Shown here: piece after piece, positions 23,019-34,391 of the stretch
Position numbering within the stretch: the stretch's first letter is position 1
Layout: each line of letters starts with the position of its first letter
Source: Tetracladium setigerum
Taxonomy: Eukaryota > Ascomycota > Leotiomycetes > Helotiales
Direction of reading: 5' to 3'
DNA: 64,000 nt
NCBI GenBank assembly: GCA_031472005.1
Contig: PZJY01000007.1
Span: 2,591,808 to 2,655,807 of the forward strand
Position numbers and translations under genes: made by a program
The notes under the pieces: model-generated
Seen by the model: only the letters and a program-made list of their open reading frames with translations
Database searches by the model: none
Told to the model about the DNA's origin: nothing

Positions 23019-25366
23019 TTAGTCATCAGCACTAAAGTATCGTTTTGATTTGTTCCTGACTTGCTCTGCTTTCAAATCTGGCGGTAAATTCGTATGGTGA
23101 ACAACGTGCGGTCGATAAATGGCATCCACAGGTGGCATCCTAGTCTTATCAGCATCCCATTTCCACATATCCAAGGGCACAAACATACCAATCATCCAAA
23201 CTCAAAGGGAAATACTCATACAGCAAATCTGCATTCTCAACTGGACTTCCCACCAATACTTTCTTCGCCGTCGAAACACTTGCCACTCGCTCGACTTTCG
23301 GACTGACCTCTCCAAAACTTAAACTTCTGGAGACAGTGCTCCTACTCCGCCCTTCGTCGGTAATGGAAAGATCGATTGGTGCGAACTTTTGCGTGGGGGC
23401 CGGTTTGACTGGAGAAATGTCTGAACCCCATCGTGTCTTGGGAACCGGAGGTCGCACTGTTGCAGCTGATGAGGATAAGTGTGATACAGAAGCTCTCTTG
23501 GATCTGTGGGTCTCCGATATTGCGGGAGAGGGAAGAGGAGCTGCTGACGGGGTATTCCAGTCTGCCAGGTCAAGAGGTTGCTGTCTCTGTTAGCGTTTGT
23601 CTAAAATTGAGCAGCATATTTCAAACCTGCAAAGCATTCAATGCGTAGAATTTATAGCTCCCGTTCGTCACTCCTGGATCGACCTTCATAGGTGCCTCCT
23701 TACTCGAATCTAATATCCTCGGCTTTCCTTCAATCCTTCGCTCCCCAGCAGCGAGATTGACATCTTTCCTCGAGTCAAAATTCCTAGGACTCCTACCCCG
23801 TACAATGATAGGTCCACTCTGGATTTCCGCCAACTTTACAATCTCTCCGCTTTGTAGTGTGCCTACCATGCCAATTTTGATCACATAATGCTGTTGTAAT
23901 CCTTTTCTTCGTCCATTATTCGCTGTTGCATGTTTGAACTGGAGTCTCTTCCAAGCGACGGGTATCGAAACGACAACAGGATCAAGTTCTGGATTGAGCG
24001 ATAAGTCCAGTGGAATCTTCACTGGAGCTGTATCCTCGGAAGGTGCTCCCGGTGTAGGCTGTGAGGACTTCCAAGGTACCGAGATAATGTCGGTTGGCTT
24101 CCCTTCGATACTCTCCACGGCAGTAAGCGTGGCCGAGAGGGAACTGAGCGGCGACGACTGACCCTGCTCATTCACGAAGCTATTGATCTCTCTGCTCATG
24201 GTAAAGCTTCCTGACAACTGGAAAAGATTTCTTCGGTAACATGTAAGTTCCGTTGGCCGTCCCGGCACTGGAAGACTGTCCCCAAAGACATCTTCCGCCA
24301 CAAAGAACATTCCATATAGCTCTGCTGTCATTGAAGGCCATGTTTGTGTTCCGGCTGATGTGAAGAACGCGCAGTCAGAGACCAGGGGACCAAATGAGAG
24401 AAGTTTATTGTCGGGATTCGCTTCTTTTGCTTCACCAAGTGGATCTGTCGTGGCAGGACTTGGATCAGGTACTTGTTTTTGAGGTATCGAGAATGCCTCG
24501 GACTGATATGAGAAAGGATCCTCGAAGGTGGAAGAGAAGGCGTCGAGGTCGTAGGTGGGAGTAAAGGGTATAGATGTCATACTGTCTCTGAGATGAAAAT
24601 TAGTATACCTCCCACCAATGTATTTTGAATTCGGGGCAGAGTTCACCCACAGTAAACCACCATCCCCTTCGAAGTTTAAATCATGATCAAAAGCATCCAT
24701 CCCATGACCTCCCATAATCAAGCCCGTACCCATATCTATTCCCATGTCCATTGTCATACTTCCCATCCCTCCCATCTCCGTACCCATTCTATCGTTTCCA
24801 CCTGGAGGAGCGGTGATCCCTTCTTTCCAACTTTCGAACTCCTCGTCGAAGGATCTCAAGTGCGGAGTGTTCAATCGTAGGATTTCATGCGGCGTGTTGC
24901 TGCTGCTCGGTATCGTGATGGTCTTGTGTGCTGTAGCCATCTCAAGGCATCCCCTCTTCCTCTCCTCCTGCGCGTTCTCGTCGTGCTGTTGCCCGTGAGA
25001 TAGATAGACTGATCTCGCAGACGCTGTTGGCGGCCCCCTTTGCCGTTTTCCTCCCGTCTGGTTGTTGCCTCGGTCGTTTCGTCGTAGTCTTACAATGTTA
25101 CCCTCCAAATGGGCTATTGAAGGATCGCATTTCTGAGCCGCCGATTCTCTAACTCTGGTCGCTAATCTGGCGTGGTATTGTGATAGAGATATGTCGCTAT
25201 GTTCGTCGTCGTCGTCACCAATACTAAATGGCCGACGGACAGGGAGAGAAGTTCCTAAAGTTGTGTGTATTTCCCGTGCGGGAGGGAAGCAATTATTGCT
25301 GGGAAGTCGAGGAAGTTTAGAAAATGGGGGGTCCCCCAGGGATCTTACGGTGGTGCAGTAGAGCAA
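23019..25366 (-). CDS. ron1: Ndt80/PhoG-domain transcription factor, Ron1-like regulator of GlcNAc catabolism
   Basis: Three exons (23627-25366, 23189-23586, 23019-23139; introns 23587-23626 of 40 bp and 23140-23188 of 49 bp) encode about 753 aa if the first ATG is used. The ATG at 24940 (MATAHKTITIPSS...) is an alternative start. The N-terminal region includes a Met/Gly-rich stretch near 24720-24785. The Ndt80-type DNA-binding domain spans roughly 'LLSFGPLVSDCAFFTSAG' to 'GRSPRNFDSRKDV', with 'TCYRRNLFQLSGSF' and 'RLQFKHATANNGRRKG' matching DNA-contacting elements of the fold. The C-terminus holds a conserved tail 'NADLLYEYFPLSLDDW' plus 'MPPVDAIYRPHVVHHT'. Ron1 proteins activate GlcNAc-use genes in filamentous ascomycetes. 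Its place between the GH3 and kinase genes supports that role here. Confidence 0.87.
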
Positions 25367-25838
25367 CAGGGGGTTACACCTTCTGGCTCCACTGGAGATG
25401 TAGCTCTCTTATCTTGGGTTATCAGCAACAGCAAAGTTTTCTTCCTCTTTCAAAAGTCTGTCCAAAATCCCATTCTATCAATTACGGACGAACGGAAGGA
25501 AAATACTATAGAAATGTTTCTGCTGCAAAATGCAAGGTTATTTGCTCCATCAACCAAATAGAGAGCTTTAGACCTTGTGATCAGTGCACTCCTCTCCTCC
25601 ATCTCCCCCGCATTATTCGAGACTGGGGTGGCAATAATGGATGCCGGGCAATTCAATTCTAGGTGTTTTTGAACAAGCTTGCCACCACACTTGAAAAGAA
25701 TAACAATTAGGAGGCTCGGGACACTGCAGGATAACTCATCTTGGATTGAAGGCATACATCCAATAATCCAATGATCACGTCCAAAACACCAGCAATGCAT
25801 TCTACCATTCGTTCCCCTACCCAATTCAAATCCATCAT

Positions 25839-27538
25839 CTAGTTCCCAATACAAGCTACAGCTACAGCAGCACCAAGTAGACTGCTCTCCTCTGCATGCT
25901 CCAACTCCAAGATTCCGTTTGCGGGAGCGCCGCTTCTCTCGGCCAAAAGATCTAAGTGCTTCTGGCAAGACTCTTGGAAGCAAGGATAGTTTTCCATTAC
26001 ACTGCCATTATATGCCACAACCGTATGTGTACTTTCCCTGCTTTGAATTCCTTCCGCCTCGTTTCGTAATCGCCATAGAGCATGCATTCCTGCCGCTAGA
26101 ACAGCAGACGCACGATAGCTCACATGGGAGGCGATTGTGCGAAGCGCAAGGATGTCAGAGTAAGAGGGAGGTGATTGAGTTGGGTGACGAGAGCAGAACA
26201 TCTCGCTTGCTGTGACAAGGGATGTGGATTTGTCTCTGTCATCGGTTAGATAGTCCGTTGTACTTGGGATGCAAACTTACGCTTCTATCCTTGAAATAGT
26301 TTCACTCTCTAGTGAGTATGGTATCGTCAGGCTCTCTGGAACAACCCCGCCAAACAGTCCGGCCGTCCGGATTCCATCAACAAGAATCAAACGTGCTACC
26401 TCTCCAAGATAGCCACCACTGACGAAATGTTCAAGTGGTTGAAATTCCGGCCTCTCATGCCGTCCATTTAGTTCCTCGTCCCATTTTGAAAGCGGCAATA
26501 TCCCACCCCCAAACATGGACAGTTCAGTGTTGACGATCACATGTTTCGCCTTCTCATGCCATTCCTCCGGTCTTTCACCAAACTTGGAAGATGAGAAGAC
26601 GTGGACGGGGAGATGGACAGCAGCATTAACCCAGTGCCAAGGATAAGACTAAAACGGGTGGTGGTATCGAGGTAAGCCTTTGATAGAAGCGTCGCCGACG
26701 AATCATTGACAATGGCGTTGAGTTGAACATTCAGACCATGACTTGAGCAAGCGTCTTGAATGAGGTCTCCCAGGTCCTGGCCAAGGAGACCATCTGCTGC
26801 CATGAATCCTTTCCCCATGTTCTGTAGGCGACCAGAGCGGAGTGATGTTTGTCTCCATGGAGGTCAGCCATAGCTCTTCAATAATTCAAAGATAACTCAC
26901 TCGATTGGAAAAGACCATGCAAGACCCATGGATAGTGGTACTCCTGATGCATGACCTTCCACCTTTCCAGACAGTGTCTCCTCAATTCTTCTCGCCATCC
27001 AATCAAAGAATAACACTCCCTTCAACGCCTTGACGGATTGATTGATCTTGAAGGATCGAATGGTACTAATCCGGCTTGCCTCCTCCTTACGTCCTCCCAG
27101 AAGTTCGATGAGAGCGACTCGGAAGGTTGATCCCCCAACATCAAGCGCTAGATAGGTGCCGCTTTCATCTCCAGTTGGAAGTTGGTGGTTGTACGACGGG
27201 AGCATACACTGTGGATTGTCGACCAAACTCTCTTCCATCTGTTTCTTCAATCCGTCGCTCAATTTTGAAAGGTTCTTTTCGTCCACCCCTACTCTCATTT
27301 CGCGCTCAACACTCTCCAGAAACCCAACTTCTCCCACTCGTACCTTTCTCAAACTGCCACTCTCAACACACTCCCCATTAGATGGGCCTGCACTTCCATT
27401 CTCGGCCGTGATGCGTGATGGTGATATCCAGATGTTAAGAATAGTCTGAAGAATGCTCTTTGTTCGTAGGAAGCTGCGCAACAGGGCAGCATAGAATGCC
27501 TTCCGCACCTTCATCATGGCCGCAATGATGGGCTGCAT
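25839..27538 (-). CDS. hxk3: hexokinase-family sugar kinase, probable N-acetylglucosamine kinase (one apparent frame break)
   Basis: Exons 26901-27538, 26281-26852 and 25839-26235 (introns 48 and 45 bp) encode about 535 aa. An N-terminal extension of about 45 hydrophobic/basic residues precedes the hexokinase fold. Phosphate-1 motif 'LALDVGGSTFRVALIEL' is at residues 129-145, the catalytic-Asp motif 'AIVNDSSATLLSKAY' is at D263, and a 'LILGTG...NAAV' adenosine-region motif follows. At about 26620-26630 the frame changes inside this last motif. Exon phases balance only if one base is added next to a GGG run, so an assembly undercall is likelier than a real lesion. Clustered hexokinase-like genes of this type phosphorylate GlcNAc to GlcNAc-6-P, the substrate of the neighbouring deacetylase. 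It is divergent from the deaminase gene. Confidence 0.85.
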
Positions 27539-29213
27539 ATCACTGAAGGCCGATACATATAGGATAATGGTGGATAATGATAAACAAACGCTACTGCGAG
27601 CTAGGAAATAGTTTTAAGGAATGTGGAGAACGAGAGGTAGGTGGTATGTAAAAAGTGGTTGGTTGGTTGGTTGAATGAGGTGACGGACGGGAGTGTTTGC
27701 ATCTCCACGCCTTCCTTGTCCAGGGCGATACGAATGGAAGGTGGCGCCGTTAGAAGTGGATTACCGTCATGACTGAGCAACGTGAGAAGGGAGGTAGGTA
27801 CTGTAGCGATCCCTCCGTTTGTTCCCTGGATAAGTGAGTGAGAATGGTATTGTACCAAGCTAGACAACAATAGCCAGGAGAGAATGGCGGGAATGTGGAC
27901 GACGAACGTAACAGAGGGAAAGAGCAAGATGATTGATGTAAAAAGTTTGTGTATTTGGCTCACAAGGTTTACACCTGCATCACGCAATCAATGAGATCTA
28001 TGGTGGATAGCCTAAATAGGTACAGTACTGAGAGGAGAGGAGAGTAGTGGTAGTAGGAGAGATGTTCAACGTTGAGAACTTGAGACGGGGAGAGGCGTCT
28101 CGGTACCAACCGCTAGTGCCACAGTGCAATTTTTGCACATCCATCTACTCACTCCCTCGCTACCTTACCGTCAAAGACTTACTTACTGGACGCATTTTGC
28201 CTAACAAAGTCAACGCCGATGCAGCAGGATGGATCGTGGATCGCAGGAGTGGCGGCTGCAATAGTCCCCTGCGTCGTCCAACGGGTGTAAAGCTTGAGAT
28301 CTGCCTTTCGATGGCCCCAGGAGAGTGGAGAATTCCGCGAGGGCAGAATGGCAGATGGATGTTCAGGGCTGGGCTGGTACCGAGGGGCAGAGCGGGAGTG
28401 TTGTGGGATGTGATAAAGCAACGTTACGTTACGTTGCAATTATGGAGAAACCTCACAGCACAAAAACAGCTGTGCCACAGTGTGGCGCACCAAACCTTAT
28501 TGACATCGACCTCCATCGAAATCTGTCAACGATTCAACCCTCCACATTTGCGTGGTATCACCTACCTACCGCAGAGCTTTACTGTACCCTCCTGGAACGA
28601 GGACTGAGTATCACGGCATTGGGATGCAGCCCAGCATCAACTCCGCATATTCAGTCCCACAGAACTGGAAGCGATGCTTCCTTCAGCGGATGTACTGTAC
28701 AGTTTTCTGCAGCACACCCCCCATCTTGACCTACCTGCCTGTGGAAGTTTCCTGGGTCTAAACGGAGAGAGCCTGTGTGCGTTTGTGTGTGGTTGGTGAC
28801 AGATGGTAAGAATGGGGTCGGTTGGTGACGTTCCATACTCGAGGTAGCCCGATGATAATGGCCTGCCCTGTCAGTGGGGAGAACTAACAAGGAAGAAGTC
28901 GAGTGGGATTTCCTTTGATCATTTTGTTCAATCATCATGATGACAAGTGGAGTCATTCCTTCGGCCCATATCATCAAGTTGATGCTTTGCTTTCGAACAG
29001 AGGTAGGGGTCCTGAAGGTTGCCAGCTAAAGACGCGGCGGATACTTTAACTTCTAACGGCTCTCATATCAGGGTCCATTTCGGAGTATACAAATCCTGCT
29101 CCATCCCACATCACTCTTCTCTTTTCCATCATACATACCCAGATCATACCAATACAAACTCAAGTTCCCCATTCCCCTTCCTCTTCCTCTTCTGCAACAC
29201 ATACACCTTCACC
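27539..29213. promoter_or_regulatory. divergent intergenic/promoter region between GlcNAc kinase and deaminase genes
   Basis: About 1.7 kb without a supported gene; open frames such as 28047-28607 lack domains. It contains a GGTT tetranucleotide run near 27656-27674 and an ACGTT triplication with inverted ends (GCAACGTTACGTTACGTTGC, about 28420-28439). The length and divergent arrangement suit a shared regulatory region for the two catabolic genes. Confidence 0.45.
28457..28465 (+). promoter_or_regulatory. candidate Ndt80/Ron1-type site (AGCACAAAA)
   Basis: Matches the DNCRCAAAW element bound by Ndt80-domain factors, in the promoter shared by the kinase and deaminase genes. About half a match is expected by chance in an interval this long, so it is only a candidate. 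Confidence 0.22.
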
Positions 29214-30364
29214 ATGAGACTCATTATCAGAGAGAACCCAGATGCTGCATCTGGCTATATTGCGCAGTATATCATTGGTATGTTTGTCGCTTCGATCGCC
29301 TGGCACATCAATTCTAACAGACACCCAGACAGAATCTCCGCCTTTGGTCCCACGAAAGACCACCCCTTCGTCCTCGGCCTCCCAACGGGTTCCTCTCCCA
29401 TTAATATCTACAAGATTTTGGTAGCCGCATACAAGGCAGGAAAGGTTACCTTCGAAAATATCGTTACGTTCAACATGGTATGTCTGCAGCAAGGAAGGCC
29501 AGGACGAGGCTGACGGAATAGGACGAATATATTGGCATCCCAAGAGAACATCCCGAATCATACCACACATTCATGTACAAGCACTTCTTTTCCCATGTCA
29601 ACGTACATCCTCGAAATATACACATCTTGAATGGCAATGCCCCGGATCTGGAAGCGGAGTGCGTCGCATACGAAGCAGCGATCAAGGCTCATGGCGGGAT
29701 TGATCTCTTCTTGGGTGGAATTGGCCCAGATGGACATATTGCGTTCAACGAGCCTGGATCTTCTCTTGCTTCAAGGACAAGAGTCAAGACTCTGGCATAC
29801 GATACGATCATCGCCAACAGCAGATTTTTCGACAATGACTTGGAAAAGGTACCAAAGATGGCTTTGACTGTGGGCGTGCAGACTGTTTTGGAAGCGAGAG
29901 AGGTTGTGATCATCATCACAGGCGCACACAAGGCGCTGGCGCTGCAAAAGTGCATTGAGGGTGGGGTCAACCATATGTGGACTCTGTCGTCTTTACAGCT
30001 TCATCCCCACCCAATGATTGTGGTGGACGAAGATGCTACCTTGGAATTGCAGGTCAAGACGGTGAAGGTGCGTTTGCTCTCCCCTTCCAAGACCCCAAGC
30101 TGATCTCTCCAGTACTTCAAATCTATTGAAGCAGTTGCTGCATCTCAAGGATTCGAGCAAATTCTTCCCTCGGCAGCCAGAACAGGACCACGGAAGACTG
30201 CAATCGAACGAGCGCCATCCCCTCTTCCTTCGTCGTTTCAGAAAGCACCTACCAATGGTGTTGTAACCAGCGAAGAGAAGGCAGTGAGGGAGGAGCCGAG
30301 CATACTCTCACCTCTGCCTACGACGAGCACACTGCTGGGGCTCCAGCAACGGAATACCCCGTGA
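29214..30364 (+). CDS. dam1: glucosamine-6-phosphate deaminase
   Basis: Four exons (29214-29277, 29329-29477, 29522-30067, 30113-30364) with canonical splice signals encode about 336 aa. NagB-family residues are visible: 'LGLPTGSSPINIYK' phosphate loop, 'DEYIGIPREHPESYHT' with the catalytic Asp at residue 72, and 'GGIGPDGHIAFNEPGSS' with the His/Glu pair. After the catalytic domain comes an extra C-terminal tail of about 65 residues rich in Pro/Ser/Thr ('RAPSPLPSSFQKAP'), typical of fungal rather than bacterial forms. The enzyme converts glucosamine-6-P to fructose-6-P and ammonium and completes the pathway encoded by the neighbouring deacetylase and kinase. A very short first exon is usual for this gene in ascomycetes. 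Confidence 0.95.
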
Positions 30365-30799
30365 GAGCCATTACGCCAGAGCCTATCCTCGATCGGATGG
30401 GAAGTAGAATTACCGCTTTTTGAATTTTTTAAAATTTAGTCTGCATTTCCAGGAGTTTGGGTTCTTGTAGGTAGTTTTGTATATCATATTCCGTCCCCAA
30501 ATTGAAATCAAGGTTTGAATGGTGAAGACTGGGTCATTTGTTGATGCCGATTTTGATCATCACTATTTAGAGAATCTAATTGATATTACGCAAAAGCAAT
30601 TCCCATTTAACCTTCCCGCTAATTTTCCTTGACGCAATCGCAGTCGCTAGATGAAATCGTAGAGTCCCAGCATTAGCCAGAGACACGTAAAAGGAAACCC
30701 AGCAAATTCACGTTGTTCACATCATGGAACAACCACCCTCCACCATTCTTTAGCCTCATGCTAAGGAATCTCTTCGAAGAAAATCCAAAGGCAGCCCAC
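30365..30799. other. convergent intergenic region
   Basis: Between the deaminase (+) and transcription factor (-) stop codons. No gene is seen. Confidence 0.5.
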
Positions 30800-33144
30800 C
30801 TATTCCAACCCCAACACAATTTTCAAATGCGTCCCCTTTGCACAATCACACGGAATCGGCGGAAAATTGCCATTGGTCTTCTCAAACGCCACGATAATCT
30901 CGCCAATAACGGCATAATACCGATCGGCTGCATCGTGAAAGCCCGAACTGTCCCAACCGTCTCGTGAACCACGGAGTTCGTCCCATATCATCTTCCAGTT
31001 GGCCATGGCGCGCTTGAAGGAGGATGTTATGATGGACATGGAGTAGCCTGGCATGGAGAGGACAGGGGAGTTGATCACGGTTGTCCAGACGTGGGTGTAG
31101 ATATCTGATGGATGTTAGAGAGGTGTTCTTTTGAATAATGAAAGGGGATGGAGTGTTTACAGTAGATCAACATCTGCATATCCAATGCCGACATATCAGC
31201 ATTCCTCAACTGTCCCAACTCGGCTTGCGCCGTTTCAGGCGTCGCGAACAGCGCTCGAAAGGCATCTTTGATCTTTGGTTTGATGTGGGGGTAAAGTTGC
31301 TTTGCGAGCATCTCATCGTAATTGGCGAGTTTGAAATACACGTTTGCGCTGGGGAAGGGAAGATCGATTTCGGCCCATTGGATCCGTGAGGCCGAATTGT
31401 TGAAAATGGCAAAGGCGTTGTCGAGCATGCTGGCGATTGTGATGAGTCTGGAAGACATTAGATGGGAACTTGGGGATGAAGGCAATGGAATGAATGTGAA
31501 TACCTGATGGCTCCTTCGGTTCGAACCCATTTCCGAAATGACAACTCGCTGTTGATCACAAGCGAGGGTGAGTGCTGCACAGTTTGGAGTTTTAGGTGTC
31601 GGAAAATCTAGAATCGTGAGAGAGCGTTCATCTACACATACATGGGGATAAGCAACTCACGGCCACAACCTTGGTGAATCGATGCTGCCGATTTCTCGAT
31701 CGAGCAATGGCATTTCCAGTCCAGTACTGTAGAACAACGTATAAATAGGCGCCTTGCACCTCTTCCAGCTGGTACTGTTGAGCCTGCTCCGATGAATCCG
31801 AATCCAACATGGGATACGTGCGCCCAGGAGAGTCATATTCCAGGCTGAGACTTGGCATGGAAAAGATGAATGTTTCTACTGTGTCGAAGAGCTTGAGCTT
31901 GATGACTTGTTCGTCTGCTGGAGAGTACTAAATGATGTGAGTGGAAAAAGCGCGATATCAGAGGAACCATGCAAACGTACCATGCCACCAAGACCCATAA
32001 GTGCAAGGACGAGAGGGAGAGCGGCAGTGCATGGATTGAAGGATGCCTCGTGGACGATTGGGGCGTGCTTGTGCCAATGCTGAAAATAGCGTTGGATATC
32101 TGTAGCAATGCTGAGGCCTGTGATGGTCTCAACGATTCCCAGAAGCTCTTCGGCGTTGGGGGGTTTTGAGCCTCAATGGTGTATCTGAGCTTCTCTCGAA
32201 TATTGTACGCTATTTGCTGTAGCTGGCGAGGATCATAATAGCCGTTGGAAGTCAGTGGGTGGTTTCCAGCGGTCCATCCACTTGTTTCGTTCAGGTAGGT
32301 TGACTGGAACTCCAAGGGTTGAAGGTATGTGGCGAGGGTCGACATGTGATTTGGGCTGGTGTAGTCGTGTGATTCTGCGATAGTTCCTGGCATGGCGGCG
32401 AAGGGATATCCATTCTCCATCGGGACATCAGCCATAGGTTTCGTGGACTCAATGAGGTTGCGGAACCAGGGAATGCTCGAATGAAGTCTCCATCACCAGG
32501 CGAATTAAGGAGGAAGTTTATTGAGCTTCGCCCGGCGTCGGCGGGTATGGAAGAATCCGGAGTTGATCTCTGACTGGGACTCATCGCGTCTGTTCTCGTC
32601 AGACTTGCTGGATTTCTATCTCTTTACTCACGCTCATGACTTACCGGTGCGGGTGGTCTTGACACACGTGCGGTCGAATTCCACACACTTGGAGCACGAC
32701 GGCTCTTGGTTATCACACTTGACCTTCAGTCTCGAACACTCATCACAGGCGTGTCTCTTGCGCCCGCGTTCGAGGGGTGGAGGAATAGGTTGAGAGCCGC
32801 GCGCATCACAGGTTTTGTAATGGCCCCTCAATACATCTCTATTCAAGGCCGTTAGCTGATGAAGCCTTGTCAAGAATAACAACAACAACAACAAGTCAAC
32901 AAGTCAACAACACATACGTGCGGCCCCGAAAGATCTTGTGGCAAAACTGGCAGGCCAGAGGGAGATTGGGTACGTCTGAGATGCTTTGTCAGTGATGGTG
33001 GTGGTGGTGTTGAACTGTTTGCTCACATACGTTTGGTCTGGATGTGACGATTCAGATGCGCCGTCTTGCCGTACTTCTTTCCGCAATGCTGGCACGTGGG
33101 GATGAGACGGATTGTGCTTGCAGGGCTTTGCTGGTCGAGGACAT
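30800..33144 (-). CDS. transcription factor with C2H2 finger(s) plus Zn2Cys6 cluster and fungal regulatory middle domain (three apparent single-base losses)
   Basis: Eight exons: 33031-33144, 32918-32975, 32645-32838, 31981-32589, 31661-31927, 31504-31607, 31161-31447, 30800-31104. The first exon encodes a C2H2 finger (CQHCGKKYGKTAHLNRH). A second finger spans exons 2-3 (CQFCHKIF...HYKTC). It is followed by a Zn2Cys6 cluster 'ACDECSRLKVKCDNQEP...CSKC' and a fungal_trans-like regulatory region to the end, about 646 aa. Frame breaks occur at a CCCC run in exon 1, a CCC run in exon 4 and a six-C run in exon 4. In each, adding one base restores a continuous family-like protein, and all intron phases then agree. 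The target genes are unknown; adjacency to the GlcNAc cluster may be coincidental. The start at 33144 depends on the first correction. Confidence 0.75.
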
Positions 33145-33159
33145 ATCGACAGGCATGCC

Positions 33160-33790
33160 ATGCATATAGGTAGATAGGTAGATAAAAGTAAGTTAGATAG
33201 ATAAAAGGGAAAGAGAGGAACTGAAAATGCGTCAAAATGTGTGAATATGACACTGCAAAAAAAAAAAGCAGCAGCAGTTGATGATGTGGTGGTGTTGGTG
33301 GTGGTGGTGGTGGCCGAGGCTGGGACAGTGGGGTGTTGGTGTCTTAACCTTTTTTTCTATTTGCGGGGGGAGCATCCCATCCCATTCCCTACTGTAATAT
33401 CCCATTCCCATCCCATCCCATCGGTTGCGTCGGCTCGCAGAGTAGCAGCAGCCATGGATTGCATGGATCACATTCGAGACTCCATCGCGGCTACTGCCCC
33501 CCTTTGCGCAAATGAGAACTCGGCATTTCTCTTCCACGGACAACACGGCATGGGCCCTGCCACAGCATTGGGCCATAGACGCCGCAAGGACCGTTCGATG
33601 GCATATTTCCAGGCCGTATCTCCAAGCGAGGTCATGTTGGTCCCACCCAGGCCTGGGAATCCCCATTTTGCGGCGAAGCTGACGGGCTAATCCCGATACC
33701 CTACCGAGTCAGTACGCGGACCCCTTTCCGACTGACTGCTGTCGTGGTGGTGGTGGTGGTGGTGGTGTGAGGAATCAAGGAGTGTCCTTT
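33160..33790. repeat. simple-sequence repeats (GATA-like, GGT/CCA trinucleotide, CCCAT pentanucleotide)
   Basis: Clustered microsatellites: AGATAGGTAGATA units near 33165-33205, (GGT)n near 33284-33312 and again near 33746-33768, and CCCATTCC/CCCATCC units near 33375-33421. The open frames across them on both strands (33232-33690) encode low-complexity His/Val runs and are not credible genes. Confidence 0.7.
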
Positions 33791-34391
33791 CGTTGTGTTA
33801 CCATTATTACACCTTTACTATCACCTTCGCTGCTGGGGAGAATAAATTGATGCCTGCTCAAGGTAGATGTATCTCATATGCATTGATGCTTACCAAGTTA
33901 AAGAGAATACATCACGGAATTGTGAATCCGGTACCCTTTAATGGAACATTCTCAGGTACACCACCGTCACCGAGCGGAAAATGGCCAGCTCTCAGCCCAT
34001 GCAAGATGGGGGTGGCATCATGCCATGCCTCTTCTCACCTGCTGGTTGGTTGAGCTTATTCTTCCAACCAGACCAGACAGCGATGTGACATCGAGATTCG
34101 AGACACCCACTACAAACCTGTATGGAGGTACTGTGCTTCGTACTAATACTAATGCTTTGGAAAAAGAAGAAGGCGATCACAATGTCTCGCGCTTATGGGA
34201 AAAACCCCACCCGGCAATGTCTCCGGAATCACCGTCAAGGCACACGAAACAACATGTCAGGTACTACTTGGAGACACAAGTGCTGGAAAAATGCTTGGCC
34301 TTCCGCCGTTTCTATTGATGGAGCTCTAGCTATTCAGCCGGAATATCTACAATATTCCTCCTCGCCTGTTCATTCTACACGCCAGGTCTTC
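33791..34391. other. intergenic region, no supported gene
   Basis: Upstream of the transcription factor and downstream of the helicase. No conserved protein or RNA feature is apparent. Confidence 0.45.

Noticed and set aside
25839..27538. Calling the GlcNAc kinase gene a pseudogene because of its frame break
   Set aside because: Everything on both sides is conserved, exon phases agree after adding one base at a G run, and the same type of break recurs in other genes, so an assembly error is likelier.
28047..28607. 186-aa open frame between kinase and deaminase genes
   Set aside because: It has no domain, no splice extension and sits in the divergent promoter; composition is irregular.
33232..33690. 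Open frames on both strands with His and Val runs
   Set aside because: They arise from GGT/CCA and CCCAT microsatellites and have no conserved sequence.
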